The notes: generated from the sequence alone by a model not told the origin. A DNA stretch of 64,000 nucleotides from Paenibacillus guangzhouensis (GCF_009363075.1 NZ_CP045293.1:6528501-6592500); one strand, 5' to 3'; shown: positions 1-8,754, counted from the first letter of the stretch. A program made the numbers and translations.

Positions 1-12
1 GGAGAAGTGAAC

Positions 13-345
13 ATGCCTACTTATACCTATAACAAGCTCGTGCGTGATTTGATACCACAGATCATTGAAGCACAAGGGAAACGAGCGAATACGAGCGTAC
101 TCGAAGAATTCGACTATATGGAAGCGTTGAGAGTGAAGTACCGTGAAGAGACGCAGGAGTATTTTGAAGCGAACAACAATGAGGAGGCGCTGGAAGAGCT
201 GGCTGATGCATTAGAGGTCATTCGTGCATTGGCGGTTGGACATGGCGCATCTTGGGACGAGCTCGAACAGATCCGAGCGAAAAAAACTGAGGCGCGTGGG
301 GGATTTCAGAATCGGGTCTATCTGATCGATGTAGTCGAGGATTGA
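13..345 (+). CDS. MazG-like nucleoside triphosphate pyrophosphohydrolase
   Basis: A 110-residue protein of the all-alpha NTP pyrophosphohydrolase (MazG-like / phosphoribosyl-ATP pyrophosphohydrolase-like) type. It opens with the typical YNKLVRDLIPQII segment. An acidic helix follows (KYREETQEYFEA, then EEALEELADALEVI), giving the E-x-x-E ... E-x-x-D arrangement that binds Mg2+ in this family. Such proteins hydrolyse (often non-canonical) NTPs to NMP and PPi in the cytoplasm. A GTG at 7 is in frame, but the GGAGA at 1-5 is properly spaced only for the ATG at 13, so I start there. The gene sits 26 bp upstream of the PucR regulator; no functional link is apparent. The substrate cannot be read from the sequence. 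Confidence 0.8.
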   Translation: MPTYTYNKLVRDLIPQIIEAQGKRANTSVLEEFDYMEALRVKYREETQEYFEANNNEEALEELADALEVIRALAVGHGASWDELEQIRAKKTEARGGFQNRVYLIDVVED

Positions 346-371
346 CGCACTAGGAGAGGAGAAGCTCGCAT

Positions 372-2036
372 ATGGAATTCATTCTTACGGTTCATGATAT
401 TTTACTGCGTCCTCTTTTTCAGAATGCGGTCGTCGTCGCAGGGGAAGGTGGATTAGCCCGCCGCGTACGCTGGGTGCATATTCTAGAAGTATCGAATTTC
501 GACCAATTGATCAATGGGGAAGAGTTAATCCTAACGACAGGTATTAGCTTTCATTCCGATCCCTCTTATGCCGTGAGCTACGTGGAGGAGCTGGCGAAGC
601 AGAATGCCTCCTGTCTCTGTATTGAACTGGGCCAATTTTTTGATAAACTGCCGGAGGCGATGATTGAGGCGGCGAGCAGACATCAGCTACCGCTAGTTAT
701 TTTCCCGCACGGGGTACGGTTCGTGGATATTACGCAAGATTTGCATTCTATGATTATTAATAGTCATCATCGCATTCTGCAAGAATTAGAGAGTGTGTCT
801 AGAGAGTTCCATCGATTGACGTTAACATCGCAAGGGATTACGAATGTCCTAAAGTTGTTACATACGAGTACCAAGGCGCAAGTGATCTACGTTCCGACAC
901 AGGGGCAACCCACCTTCAATCCTGCGCTGCCGATCCAGACACAAAAGCGTTATTTGGAAGCGTTATCTAGCCGAATCCCGGAGATCCCGGACCATAAGCC
1001 TCATGTCGTGCCAATGGAGTGGGCGTTCGATAACAAAACGATGATTCTACAATCGGTAGGGGCGCTCGGGAAGACTTGGGCCTATATTGTGATGGTGCTC
1101 GACCATCCGCCGCAAGAATACGATTATCTGATTCTGGATTCCGCCTCCTTATCGATCTCGCAGGATTTGCTGCGCAAACGGTACATCGAAGAACGGAAAT
1201 TGTATACCGAGAATTTATGGGTGGACGACCTGCTGCACGTCCGAATCAAGGATGAAGAACAGCTCAAGTCACTGATGGGGACGGATTTCAAAAAGCTGAA
1301 CGAAGCGCAGTACCGGGTCTGCCTCATCGAATTCGATCAGCAAGGAGATCAGTCGTTCCACGCGGTGGAGGAGGGGACGGAATCAGTCGGGATTCATCTC
1401 TCCATGGTACTGCGTTCCATCTTCGAGCAGCATGCCTTCATGCCGTTGATCACGCTGAAGAATAACCGTCTTATTATTGTAGCGATTGATCTTAATCCGA
1501 AGCGTCCATCGAAAATACGATTGCAGCAAGTATTCGATTCGCTGCGTCAGATCCAGCTGGATGAGAAAATCGAGGATATGGACTTACTCATCGGCGTCGG
1601 ACGTTCTTATGTGAAATTAATGAATGCTCATCATAGCTATCAAGAGGCCATTCGGGCCATATCGCTCTATCCGTGTTTCAAGAAACCTGTCATGTTCTTC
1701 GAGGATTTGGGCGTCTTTCAACTGCTATTCCATATCGACAATCGCGAGATGCTGGAGTCCTTCGTTCATAGCTATCTGGGACCGCTTATTGATCATGATC
1801 TGACCAGAGGAAGCGAATTGATTCGTACGCTCAAAGTCTATCTCGACCATGACGGATCGAAGCAGATTGCTGCTCAGAAATTATTCATTGTCAGGCAATC
1901 ACTCTATTATCGCTTGGAGAAGATCGCAGAATTGCTCGGTGCCGACTTTATCGAACCGGAGAACCGAATTGCGCTGCAGGTTGCGCTTCGCGGTTACCAG
2001 ATGCTGAATCCCGATCGTTTATTGAATCAAGATTAA
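372..2036 (+). CDS. PucR-family transcriptional regulator
   Basis: A 554-residue regulator with PucR architecture: an N-terminal PucR domain (about residues 8-125, rich in LTTGISF and ICIELG-like segments), a central GGDEF-like module (about 290-420), and a C-terminal helix-turn-helix near 485-525 (SKQIAAQKLFIVRQSLYYRL). PucR proteins usually sense a nitrogen-containing metabolite and activate an adjacent catabolic gene set. Here the next genes on the same strand are a semialdehyde dehydrogenase, an omega-type aminotransferase and alanine dehydrogenase, so I infer it controls beta-alanine or related amine use. Two copies of an inverted repeat (2131-2146 and 2412-2427) downstream are candidate binding sites. 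RBS GGAGAGGAG precedes the ATG. The family call is firm; the effector is inference. Confidence 0.85.
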   Translation: MEFILTVHDILLRPLFQNAVVVAGEGGLARRVRWVHILEVSNFDQLINGEELILTTGISFHSDPSYAVSYVEELAKQNASCLCIELGQFFDKLPEAMIEAASRHQLPLVIFPHGVRFVDITQDLHSMIINSHHRILQELESVSREFHRLTLTSQGITNVLKLLHTSTKAQVIYVPTQGQPTFNPALPIQTQKRYLEALSSRIPEIPDHKPHVVPMEWAFDNKTMILQSVGALGKTWAYIVMVLDHPPQEYDYLILDSASLSISQDLLRKRYIEERKLYTENLWVDDLLHVRIKDEEQLKSLMGTDFKKLNEAQYRVCLIEFDQQGDQSFHAVEEGTESVGIHLSMVLRSIFEQHAFMPLITLKNNRLIIVAIDLNPKRPSKIRLQQVFDSLRQIQLDEKIEDMDLLIGVGRSYVKLMNAHHSYQEAIRAISLYPCFKKPVMFFEDLGVFQLLFHIDNREMLESFVHSYLGPLIDHDLTRGSELIRTLKVYLDHDGSKQIAAQKLFIVRQSLYYRLEKIAELLGADFIEPENRIALQVALRGYQMLNPDRLLNQD

Positions 2037-2041
2037 ACAAG

Positions 2042-2079
2042 AACGCTTACCCAGCTGAATGTAGAAGGGTAGGCGTTTT
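2042..2079 (+). terminator. Terminator after the PucR gene
   Basis: An 11-bp stem (AACGCTTACCC / GGGTAGGCGTT, one mismatch-type pair) followed by a short T run, five bases after the stop codon of the PucR gene. It separates the regulator from the downstream catabolic genes, which therefore need their own promoter. Confidence 0.7.
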
Positions 2080-2130
2080 GTCGTCATGAGATAAATTCGT
2101 CATTTATGTCAAAAAAATGAAAGATTCTAC

Positions 2131-2146
2131 TTAACAATTTGTCTAA
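2131..2146 (+). promoter_or_regulatory. Putative operator, copy A (TTAACA-N3-TGTCTAA)
   Basis: Imperfect inverted repeat TTAACA-ATT-TGTCTAA. It recurs, with flanking similarity, at 2412-2427. The shared block runs from roughly TTCT through TGTCTAATG..TTG. Its position between a PucR gene and its presumed target operon makes it a candidate regulator site. Binding is inference. Confidence 0.4.
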
Positions 2147-2212
2147 TGCATTGATCCTAAAAAAATTTATACTTAATTTCGTAGCACATTAGAATGATTG
2201 TAATCGCTTTAA

Positions 2213-2314
2213 AACGGGATTGATTGTGAGCTCGGCACATACGGCTTTAAGGAGTATCTGGAGACGAAGCAGATTCATGTGGCGTTACAGCCGGCGCCTT
2301 CCGGTTGGTTCTGA
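2213..2314 (+). pseudogene. 3' remnant of an aldehyde dehydrogenase gene
   Basis: Read in the frame starting at 2213, this stretch encodes about 33 residues ending at TGA 2312-2314. They include ELGTYGFKEYLETKQI, which matches the C-terminal tail of NAD-dependent aldehyde dehydrogenases (pattern RELG.YG...YLETK). No start codon, catalytic domain or RBS is present. I therefore read it as the leftover 3' end of a deleted aldehyde dehydrogenase gene. It lies just upstream of an intact dehydrogenase of the same superfamily, but the intact gene ends differently (EFYTRKKM), so this is not a simple duplication of its tail. The rest of 2080-2493 shows only AT-rich promoter-like sequence and the two operator copies. 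Confidence 0.6.
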
Positions 2315-2411
2315 AGTTAACAGGAAGATTAGCTTGCCCAACGGCATAGGATGATTATAGGCGTATCGCAACATCGTTTTTTCTATAATGGTAGAAAATT
2401 TATATTTCTTC

Positions 2412-2427
2412 CTAACATCCTGTCTAA
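2412..2427 (+). promoter_or_regulatory. Putative operator, copy B (CTAACA-N3-TGTCTAA)
   Basis: Second copy of the inverted repeat seen at 2131-2146: CTAACA-TCC-TGTCTAA. It lies 66 bp upstream of the dehydrogenase start. The half-sites are conserved between copies while the 3-bp centre differs, as expected for a dimer-binding site. A recognisable -10/-35 pair could not be assigned with confidence. Confidence 0.45.
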
Positions 2428-2493
2428 TGTTTTGCACAAGGAAGCTTCTATCTGAACGTAATCTTACATCCTAAATCTTGGGAGGGTACTCAC

Positions 2494-3957
2494 ATGTCTG
2501 AAGTGAAGACGCAAGTCATGACCATAAAGAACTATATCAACGGCGAATGGATCGAATCCGCGAGCGGCCGTTACGATCAGGTGCCGAACCCGGCAACGGG
2601 TGAGATGATCGCGCAGGTGCCGCATTCGACCCGGGCGGAGTTGGACCAAGCGGCGGAAGCGGCTGCGAATGCGTTCGCGACGTGGAAGAACGTTGCGGTA
2701 CCGCGGCGTGCGCGGATTCTGTTTCGCTATCAGCAATTGCTCGTCGAGCATTGGGAGGAGCTTGCGAAGATCGTCACGATGGAGAACGGGAAGAGCTACA
2801 CGGAAGCGTATGGCGAAGTGCAGCGCGGGATTGAATGCGTCGAATTCGCAGCGGGTGCGCCGACGCTAATGATGGGCAATCAGCTGCCGGATATCGCGAC
2901 AGGCGTAGAATCCGGGATGTACCGTTATCCGATCGGGGTGGTCGGCGGCATTACGCCGTTCAATTTTCCGATGATGGTGCCTTGCTGGATGTTCCCGCTC
3001 GCGATTGCTTGCGGCAATACGTTCGTGCTGAAGCCTTCGGAGCGTACACCGATCCTCGCGAATCGCCTAGCGGAGCTCTTCGAGCAAGCCGGACTGCCCA
3101 AAGGCGTGCTGAATATCGTACATGGTTCCCATGACGTCGTGAACGGCATTCTGGAGAATGAACGCATCAAGGCCGTGTCCTTCGTCGGCTCCCAGCCTGT
3201 CGCGGAGTACATCTATAGGACGGCTGCCGCGAATGGCAAACGTGTTCAAGCGCTGGCGGGTGCAAAGAACCATTCTATCGTCATGCCTGATGCGGACCTC
3301 GACAACGCGGTAACGAACATTATTAGCGCGGCATTCGGATCGGCTGGCGAGCGATGTATGGCTTGCGCCGTTGTCGTGGCTGTCGGTGACGTGGCGGATG
3401 AGTTGGTAGACCGCTTGCTGCAGGCAGCGAACGGAATCAAGATTGGGAACGGCATGCAATCTGACGTGTTTCTTGGCCCTGTCATTCGCGAGGAGAACAA
3501 AGCGCGCACGATCAACTATATCGAAATTGGCCAGTCCGAGGGGGCGGTGCTCGTGCGCGACGGTCGATTGGATCAAGCAGTGAACGGCGACGGCTATTTC
3601 GTGGGGCCGACGATCTTCGATGAAGTGAAGCCGGGGATGCGGATCTGGAAGGATGAGATTTTCGCTCCCGTGCTGTCGATTGTCAGGGCGAAGAATCTGG
3701 CTGAAGCGATTGAGATCGCGAACCAATCCGAATTCGCGAACGGGGCATGTCTCTATACGGATAGCGCGAAGGCGATCCGCCAGTTCCGCGAAGACATCGA
3801 TGCCGGCATGCTCGGCGTCAACCTAGGCGTTCCGGCACCGATGGCGTTCTTTCCGTTCTCAGGCTACAAGAAGTCGTTCTACGGGGACCTCCATGCGAAC
3901 GGACGTGACGGCGTAGAATTTTATACACGTAAAAAAATGCTCACAGCCCGTTACTAA
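2494..3957 (+). CDS. mmsA: CoA-acylating (methyl)malonate-semialdehyde dehydrogenase
   Basis: A 487-residue aldehyde dehydrogenase of the CoA-acylating MmsA/IolA branch. It would oxidise malonate semialdehyde (or methylmalonate semialdehyde) with NAD+ and CoA to acetyl-CoA (propionyl-CoA) plus CO2. Seen: the cofactor loop [14 protein letters not shown] near 155-168, the catalytic Cys288 in GERCMA (the MmsA-type context), and the [13 protein letters not shown]...FYTRKKM tail typical of this branch. Length matches the family. RBS GGGAGGG precedes the ATG at 2494. The gene is the first of a three-gene operon (22 bp to the aminotransferase). With that aminotransferase supplying the semialdehyde, beta-alanine catabolism is the best fit; valine or inositol degradation is less likely because no other genes of those pathways are present. 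Confidence 0.85.
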   Translation: MSEVKTQVMTIKNYINGEWIESASGRYDQVPNPATGEMIAQVPHSTRAELDQAAEAAANAFATWKNVAVPRRARILFRYQQLLVEHWEELAKIVTMENGKSYTEAYGEVQRGIECVEFAAGAPTLMMGNQLPDIATGVESGMYRYPIGVVGGITPFNFPMMVPCWMFPLAIACGNTFVLKPSERTPILANRLAELFEQAGLPKGVLNIVHGSHDVVNGILENERIKAVSFVGSQPVAEYIYRTAAANGKRVQALAGAKNHSIVMPDADLDNAVTNIISAAFGSAGERCMACAVVVAVGDVADELVDRLLQAANGIKIGNGMQSDVFLGPVIREENKARTINYIEIGQSEGAVLVRDGRLDQAVNGDGYFVGPTIFDEVKPGMRIWKDEIFAPVLSIVRAKNLAEAIEIANQSEFANGACLYTDSAKAIRQFREDIDAGMLGVNLGVPAPMAFFPFSGYKKSFYGDLHANGRDGVEFYTRKKMLTARY

Positions 3958-3978
3958 TCAGGGGGAGGTGTTGCAGAG

Positions 3979-5331
3979 ATGTCTATCAAACGTGAACCGG
4001 TCGATATCCTAGCAAAAGATCGGAAATATCTGTGGCACGCGATGTCTCCCTATAACGAGAACGTTCCGCCCATGGTGGTGACAGCTGGGGAAGGGTCATG
4101 GATTACGGATTTGAACGGCAATCGTTACTTGGATGCGATGTCGGGTTTATGGTGTGTGAACGTCGGCTACGGCCGGGAGGAGATGGCGAAGGCTGCCTAT
4201 GATCAGCTTGTTGCGATGCCTTATTACCCTTTAACGCAAAGTCATATCCCGGCGATTGAGCTGGCAGCGAAGCTGAACGAATGGCTGGAAGGGGAGTATG
4301 TTATCTTCTTCTCGAACAGCGGTTCGGAAGCGAATGAGACGGCATTCAAAATCGTGCGTCAATACCATGAGCAATCCGGATATCCGAATCGCTATAAGTT
4401 CATTTCGCGTTACCGCGCTTACCATGGCAACTCCATGGGCGCGCTCGCGGCGACGGGACAAGCGCAGCGCAAATATAAATACGAGCCGCTCGGCGGAGGA
4501 TTTGTCCATGTGCATCCGCCGGATAGCTATCGTCGTCCAGCGGGGATGAGCGTTGAAGCGTTCAACCTGCAATGTGCGCGTGAGATTGAGGACACGATCG
4601 TCTGGGAAGGCGAAGAGACGATTGCGGCGGTGATTATGGAGCCAGCGATTACCGGTGGCGGCGTTATCGTCCCGCATCCAGTCTATATGGAAGAAGTGCA
4701 GAAGATCTGCCACCGCCATGGGGTGCTGCTTATTATCGATGAGGTGATCTGCGGCTTCGGACGCTCCGGGCGCAAGTTCGGTCATATGAACTACGACGTG
4801 AAGCCGGATATCGTCACGATGGCCAAAGGGTTAACGAGCGGCTATCTGCCATTATCGGCGACAGCTGTGCGCAAAGAAATCTATGAAGCCTTCAAGAGCA
4901 AGGCGGATTATAGTCATCTGCGCCATGTGAACACGTTCGGCGGTACGCCGGCGGCTTGTGCGCTGGCATTGAAGAACCTCGAGATTATGGAACGTGAGCA
5001 TCTGGTGGAACGTTCCCGCGTGCTTGGCGAGAAGCTGGAAGCAGGTATGGCAGAGCTTCGTGATCATCCACTTGTGGGCGATACCCGCCGCTTCGGATTC
5101 TTGATGGGAATCGAGGTCGTGCAGAATCAAGATACGAAGGAGCCGTTGCCGCTGGCTGCAATAGGCAAGATCATCGCCGAATGCAAGGCGAAAGGGCTCA
5201 TTATCGGGAAGAATGGCGATACAGTTGCGGGATATAACAACGTGCTCATGTTCTCACCGCCGTTATCTTGCACGGACGAAGACGTAGATTTCATTGTGAA
5301 CACATTTAAGGCGGTTATGAATAATCAATAA
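3979..5331 (+). CDS. Class III aminotransferase, probable beta-alanine:pyruvate type
   Basis: A 450-residue PLP-dependent class III (omega) aminotransferase. Seen: the active-site Lys283 in [10 protein letters not shown], the upstream [13 protein letters not shown] segment (cofactor aspartate), NSGSEANE near 113-120, and [12 protein letters not shown] near the N-terminus as in omega-amino acid:pyruvate aminotransferases. The likely reaction moves the terminal amino group of beta-alanine (or another omega-amine) to pyruvate, giving malonate semialdehyde and L-alanine in the cytoplasm. Both products are consumed by the flanking genes: the semialdehyde by the dehydrogenase upstream, alanine by the alanine dehydrogenase 13 bp downstream. 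RBS GGGGGAGGTG. Taurine or 4-aminobutyrate use cannot be excluded by sequence. Confidence 0.82.
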   Translation: MSIKREPVDILAKDRKYLWHAMSPYNENVPPMVVTAGEGSWITDLNGNRYLDAMSGLWCVNVGYGREEMAKAAYDQLVAMPYYPLTQSHIPAIELAAKLNEWLEGEYVIFFSNSGSEANETAFKIVRQYHEQSGYPNRYKFISRYRAYHGNSMGALAATGQAQRKYKYEPLGGGFVHVHPPDSYRRPAGMSVEAFNLQCAREIEDTIVWEGEETIAAVIMEPAITGGGVIVPHPVYMEEVQKICHRHGVLLIIDEVICGFGRSGRKFGHMNYDVKPDIVTMAKGLTSGYLPLSATAVRKEIYEAFKSKADYSHLRHVNTFGGTPAACALALKNLEIMEREHLVERSRVLGEKLEAGMAELRDHPLVGDTRRFGFLMGIEVVQNQDTKEPLPLAAIGKIIAECKAKGLIIGKNGDTVAGYNNVLMFSPPLSCTDEDVDFIVNTFKAVMNNQ

Positions 5332-5344
5332 GGAGCGGACTATT

Positions 5345-6478
5345 ATGTTAATCGGTGTACCAAAAGAGATCAAAAATAATGAGAATCGCGTCGGCATGAC
5401 GCCAAGCTCTGTCGTCACGTATATCAATGCTGGGCACGAAGTGCTCGTGGAGACGAATGCGGGGGCGGGGATCGGGTTCACTGATCAAGATTATCTGGCT
5501 GCCGGGGCGCGGATCGTATCGACTGCGAAGGAAGCATGGGCGGCGGAGATGGTCGTGAAGGTGAAGGAGCCGATCCCATCGGAGTATGGTTACTTTCATG
5601 AAGGACTAATCCTCTATACGTATTTGCACCTTGCGCCGGAACCGGAACTAACGAAAGCGCTCGTGGACAGCAAAGTGACGGCAATTGCCTATGAGACGAT
5701 CCAACTGGATAACGGCAGCTTGCCATTATTGACGCCGATGAGCGAAGTGGCTGGGCGGATGTCTATTCAGATCGGTGCGAGATTCCTCGAGAAGGCGAAC
5801 GGCGGCAAAGGCGTATTGTTGAGCGGCGTACCAGGAGTTGCACCAGCGAAGGTAGCGATTGTTGGCGGCGGCATTGTGGGGGCGAACGCGGCGAAAATGG
5901 CGATCGGGCTCGGCGCGGACGTGAGCATCCTGGACATCAGTCCAGATCGTCTTCGTCAGCTGGACGATATGTTCCAAGGCCGCGTGAAGACGATTATGTC
6001 GAATCCGTTTAATATCGCGGAGACGGTTCGGAACGCGGACCTTGTTGTTGGCGCAGTGCTCATCCCAGGCGCACGTGCGCCAAGACTCGTCACGGAGAAA
6101 ATGGTGCAGAGCATGAGCCCGGGCTCCGTAATCGTCGATGTTGCGATTGACCAAGGCGGCTCCATCGAGACGATTGATCGCATTACGACGCATGACAACC
6201 CGACGTACGAGAAGCATGGCGTCGTCCACTATGCGGTGGCGAATATGCCGGGCGCAGTGGCGCGCACGTCAACGTTGGCGTTGACGAACGTGACGACGCC
6301 GTATGGCGTGCAGATCGCTAGCAAGGGCTACAAGCAAGCGGCGCTAGACAACAAGGCGCTAGCGAAAGGCATCAACGTCGTGGATGGCCACGTAACGTAC
6401 AAAGCTGTCGCAGATGCGCATGGCTATGCGTTTACCGATGTGTACGCGGTGTTGAATCAGACCGCGGTTCACGCGTGA
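5345..6478 (+). CDS. ald: Alanine dehydrogenase
   Basis: A 377-residue NAD-dependent L-alanine dehydrogenase, converting L-alanine to pyruvate plus ammonia. It starts with the diagnostic [16 protein letters not shown]. The substrate-binding lysine is in VKVKEP (about residue 74) and the catalytic histidine in YTYLHL (about 95). The Rossmann nucleotide fold [14 protein letters not shown] starts near 168. It is the last gene of the three-gene operon and ends at a strong terminator. In this setting it regenerates the pyruvate used by the aminotransferase and releases ammonia, so the operon nets amine to acetyl-CoA, CO2, NH3 and two NADH. It may also serve sporulation or alanine use as in Bacillus. 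Confidence 0.95.
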   Translation: MLIGVPKEIKNNENRVGMTPSSVVTYINAGHEVLVETNAGAGIGFTDQDYLAAGARIVSTAKEAWAAEMVVKVKEPIPSEYGYFHEGLILYTYLHLAPEPELTKALVDSKVTAIAYETIQLDNGSLPLLTPMSEVAGRMSIQIGARFLEKANGGKGVLLSGVPGVAPAKVAIVGGGIVGANAAKMAIGLGADVSILDISPDRLRQLDDMFQGRVKTIMSNPFNIAETVRNADLVVGAVLIPGARAPRLVTEKMVQSMSPGSVIVDVAIDQGGSIETIDRITTHDNPTYEKHGVVHYAVANMPGAVARTSTLALTNVTTPYGVQIASKGYKQAALDNKALAKGINVVDGHVTYKAVADAHGYAFTDVYAVLNQTAVHA

Positions 6479-6485
6479 TAGGAGA

Positions 6486-6512
6486 GACGCCCCTGGGAGG
6501 GGCGTCTTTTTT
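6486..6512 (+). terminator. Terminator of the beta-alanine operon
   Basis: Perfect 8-bp GC-rich stem GACGCCCC / GGGGCGTC with a 5-nt loop and a T6 run, eight bases after the ald stop codon. Confidence 0.92.
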
Positions 6513-6525
6513 GTGATTATTCATC

Positions 6526-6554
6526 TAGGCATATAGAACTAGGTAAGCTATAAT
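6526..6554 (+). promoter_or_regulatory. SigA-type promoter for the secreted protein gene
   Basis: Perfect -10 TATAAT (6549-6554) with a weak -35 TAGGCA (6526-6531) at a 17-bp spacing, 49 bp upstream of the start at 6603. Confidence 0.55.
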
Positions 6555-6602
6555 GCTGAGAGATTAATCCAATGATATCCAAAAATGGAGGAGAATCGAT
6601 CG

Positions 6603-7040
6603 ATGAAACATCTAAAGTCATTATTGATGGTCTGTCTTACTATCGTGCTAATCCTTTCTTTATCGAACGTAGCGCTCGCGAAGTCATCCAAGTCAACCTT
6701 AAAAAGCTATAAAATTACGTTCGTCAGTGCGAAATTGGTAGAGAACAACCATGTGGGGAACGAATGGAGCACAGGCGCGGAAGTGAATGGTCAAGCGATA
6801 TCCGTAGGGAAGAGCAAGACATTGAAACTGAAAGATTCAGATATGATAATACTGACTGCTACAGCCATCGAAGAGGACAAAGTGCCAGATGAAGGGACGG
6901 AATCGGAAGAAGTTGAGGTTAGTTCATTAACGAAGCAGAAGACGACCAGTAAAATCAATGTAATGGTGACTGAGAATCGTGGAAGATACTCTGGTAATAC
7001 GGCAACGTGGACGTTTATGTTTAAAATCGAGAAGTTATAA
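6603..7040 (+). CDS. Secreted protein of unknown function
   Basis: A 145-residue protein with a clear Sec signal peptide (MKHLKSLLMVC... hydrophobic core, then SNVALAKS as the probable cleavage region around residue 26). The mature part is about 120 residues, rich in Lys, Ser and Thr, with alternating beta-strand-like segments (YKITFVSAKLVENNHVGNEW; TWTFMFKIEKL at the end). It resembles small beta-sandwich exported proteins, but I do not recognise a family. I chose the ATG at 6603 because GGAGG at 6588-6592 is correctly spaced for it; the ATG at 6585 lies before that RBS. It is a single-gene unit between its own promoter and terminator. Confidence 0.7.
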   Translation: MKHLKSLLMVCLTIVLILSLSNVALAKSSKSTLKSYKITFVSAKLVENNHVGNEWSTGAEVNGQAISVGKSKTLKLKDSDMIILTATAIEEDKVPDEGTESEEVEVSSLTKQKTTSKINVMVTENRGRYSGNTATWTFMFKIEKL

Positions 7041-7045
7041 ATATT

Positions 7046-7076
7046 AGGGATATCCCGGGTGGGATGTCCCTTTTTT
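7046..7076 (+). terminator. Terminator after the secreted protein gene
   Basis: Stem AGGGATATCCC / GGGATGTCCCT (11 pairs with one G-U) around a 3-nt loop, followed by T6. Confidence 0.88.
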
Positions 7077-7094
7077 ATTATAGTACAAGATGAG

Positions 7095-7655
7095 CAAATA
7101 ACTGCAAAAAAAGCAGTTATTACGCACAAAGTAGCGCGTACGCTCCAAAATAACTGCCAAAAAGCAGTTATTTTGCTCAAAGAAGCGCCCGCGTCTCAAA
7201 ATAACTGCCAAAAGGCAGTTATTTTGCTCAAAGCGGCGCCCGCGCCCCAAAATAACTGCCAAAAAGCAGTTATTTCGCTCAAAGAAGCGCCCACGCCTCA
7301 AAATAACTGCCAAAAAGCAGTTATTTCGCTCGCAGCAGCGGCTGCTACCCCAAATAACTGCAAAAAGGCAGTTATTTCGCTCTCAGTAACGCGTGCGCCC
7401 TAAAATAACTGCCAAAAAGCAGTTATTTCGCTCAAAGAAGCGCCCACGCCTCAAAATAACTGCCCAAAAGCAGTTATTTCGTTCAAAGAAGCGCGTGCGT
7501 CTCAAAATAACTGCCAAAAGGCAGTTATTTTGCTCAAAGCGGCGCCCGCATCTCCAAATAACTGCCAAAAGGCAGTTATTTCGCTCAAAGTAGCGCCCAC
7601 GCCCCAAAATAACTGCCAAAAGGCAGTTATTTCGCTCAAAGTAGTGCCCGCGCCC
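7095..7655. repeat. Tandem array 1: eleven 51-bp hairpin repeats
   Basis: Eleven head-to-tail units. Each carries the inverted repeat TAACTGC-(N)AAAA(N)-GCAGTTA and a less conserved spacer of the type TTTCGCTCAAAG.AGCGCCC.CGCC.CAAAA. The TAACTGC motif begins at 7099, 7151, 7202, 7253, 7304, 7355, 7406, 7457, 7508, 7559 and 7610: one 52-bp step, then exactly 51 bp. Both 7-nt arms are intact in all eleven units. Differences fall in the loop and the spacer. The A-rich loop is always on the + strand. Because 51 is divisible by 3, several reading frames stay open through the array, but they have no start signals and are not genes. The array fills most of the gap 7077-7788. Confidence 0.95.
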
Positions 7656-7788
7656 CACAAATCTACCCCGATTAGCCGTATGCTTCCCAACAACCTCATC
7701 CTATCAATTTAACTCTCGCCACCCCGCCTCGACGAGTGCTAGAATGCAAATGAGAAGCGAACAATTTTACCAAAATGGGGTGTAGACG

Positions 7789-8718
7789 TTGAACGAGTAT
7801 ACGACCGTGCCGCCACTGCGATTTGGGGTGATAGCAGACTTGCATCAAGACATCATGCATGATGGACCCGAGCGATTACAGGCATTTATTGATCGAATGA
7901 AGGTGGCAGATGTTGATTTCATCATCCAGTTAGGGGACTTTTGCTTTCCGATTCCGGAGAACGAAGTGATCCTCCGCATCTGGAACCTATTCGAAGGACC
8001 GAAATTCCACGTTCTCGGTAATCATGACATGGATCGGAATGACAAATTGGAGATTCAGAACTATCTTGGCATGCCTAACCATTACTATTCCTTCGATGCG
8101 GGCACGTACCATTTCGTCGTACTCGATGCGAATTATTATAAGCACGAGGACCAATACGTCGATTACAATAACGGCAACTACTATGCGCACGGAGAGCAAT
8201 TGCCCTACATCCCCGATGAGCAACTGCAATGGTTGATCGACGATTTATCGCGAACTGACCGACACACCATTATTTTCAGCCATCAAAGTCTCCACAATCC
8301 AACTGACGGCGTGCGGAATCGAGACGATGTACACGCTGCACTCGTCGCAGCCAATCAGGCCGCAGAGTTCCCCAAAGTCATCGCGTGCTTCAACGGACAT
8401 AACCATATCGATGCAGCCATCACCCGTGATGGGATCCATTACATTGAGGTGAACAGCACGTCCAATCAATGGCTTGGCGAAGGCTATGAATACGATCAAT
8501 ACGAAGCATCGATCCGAAGCCGAAGACCGGCAATGAAATATGTTGCGATGTATGCAGATCCGCTCTATATGACCGTTACGATCGCACCGAATATGATTCA
8601 GATCGAGGGCATCCAGAGCGAGTTCGTCGGTCCTGCGCCACGGGAGCGCGGGCATGAAGGGATCGTATGTGGTCATGAAATTACGGCGACTATCACTTCG
8701 CGACATTTGATGTTCTAA
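7789..8718 (+). CDS. Metallophosphoesterase (calcineurin-like)
   Basis: A 309-residue calcineurin-like phosphoesterase. The five metal-binding motifs are visible in order: D-x-H in VIADLH near residue 17, GD in QLGDF near 50, GNHD near 82, H in FSHQS, and GHNH near 205. These ligate a two-metal centre that hydrolyses phosphomonoesters or diesters. There is no signal peptide, so it should be cytoplasmic. The start is a TTG at 7789 preceded by GGGGTG; no better in-frame ATG exists near the motif-bearing N-terminus. It is a lone gene after the repeat array. The substrate cannot be inferred; related proteins act on cyclic nucleotides, phospholipids or glycerophosphodiesters. Confidence 0.85.
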   Translation: MNEYTTVPPLRFGVIADLHQDIMHDGPERLQAFIDRMKVADVDFIIQLGDFCFPIPENEVILRIWNLFEGPKFHVLGNHDMDRNDKLEIQNYLGMPNHYYSFDAGTYHFVVLDANYYKHEDQYVDYNNGNYYAHGEQLPYIPDEQLQWLIDDLSRTDRHTIIFSHQSLHNPTDGVRNRDDVHAALVAANQAAEFPKVIACFNGHNHIDAAITRDGIHYIEVNSTSNQWLGEGYEYDQYEASIRSRRPAMKYVAMYADPLYMTVTIAPNMIQIEGIQSEFVGPAPRERGHEGIVCGHEITATITSRHLMF

Positions 8719-8725
8719 ATATAGT

Positions 8726-8754
8726 TTGACAAAAATTGGGTAACCACGTATTAT
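8726..8754 (+). promoter_or_regulatory. Strong SigA-type promoter for a small ORF
   Basis: TTGACA (8726-8731), 17-bp spacer, TATTAT (8749-8754). It starts eight bases after the metallophosphoesterase stop codon and 31 bp before the small ORF at 8785. Confidence 0.75.

Noticed and set aside
2411..2437. Sigma-54 promoter (CTG-N9-TTTGCA-like)
   Set aside because: The essential GG at -24 is missing (GT instead), the second copy of the element lacks the GC at -12, and no sigma-54 activator is present.
3067..3726. 219-codon minus-strand ORF inside the dehydrogenase gene
   Set aside because: It is antisense to a clearly coding gene, lacks an RBS and shows no domain. Other long antisense ORFs (e.g. 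4231-4785, 5726-6229, 36388-36936, 59539-60036) are shadows of the same kind.
7059..7712. Several 60-114-codon ORFs on both strands across array 1 with repeated NNCQKAV or AVILRRGRFFE units
   Set aside because: They exist because the repeat period (51) is divisible by 3 and the unit lacks stops in several frames. None has an RBS or a plausible fold; the same occurs in array 2.
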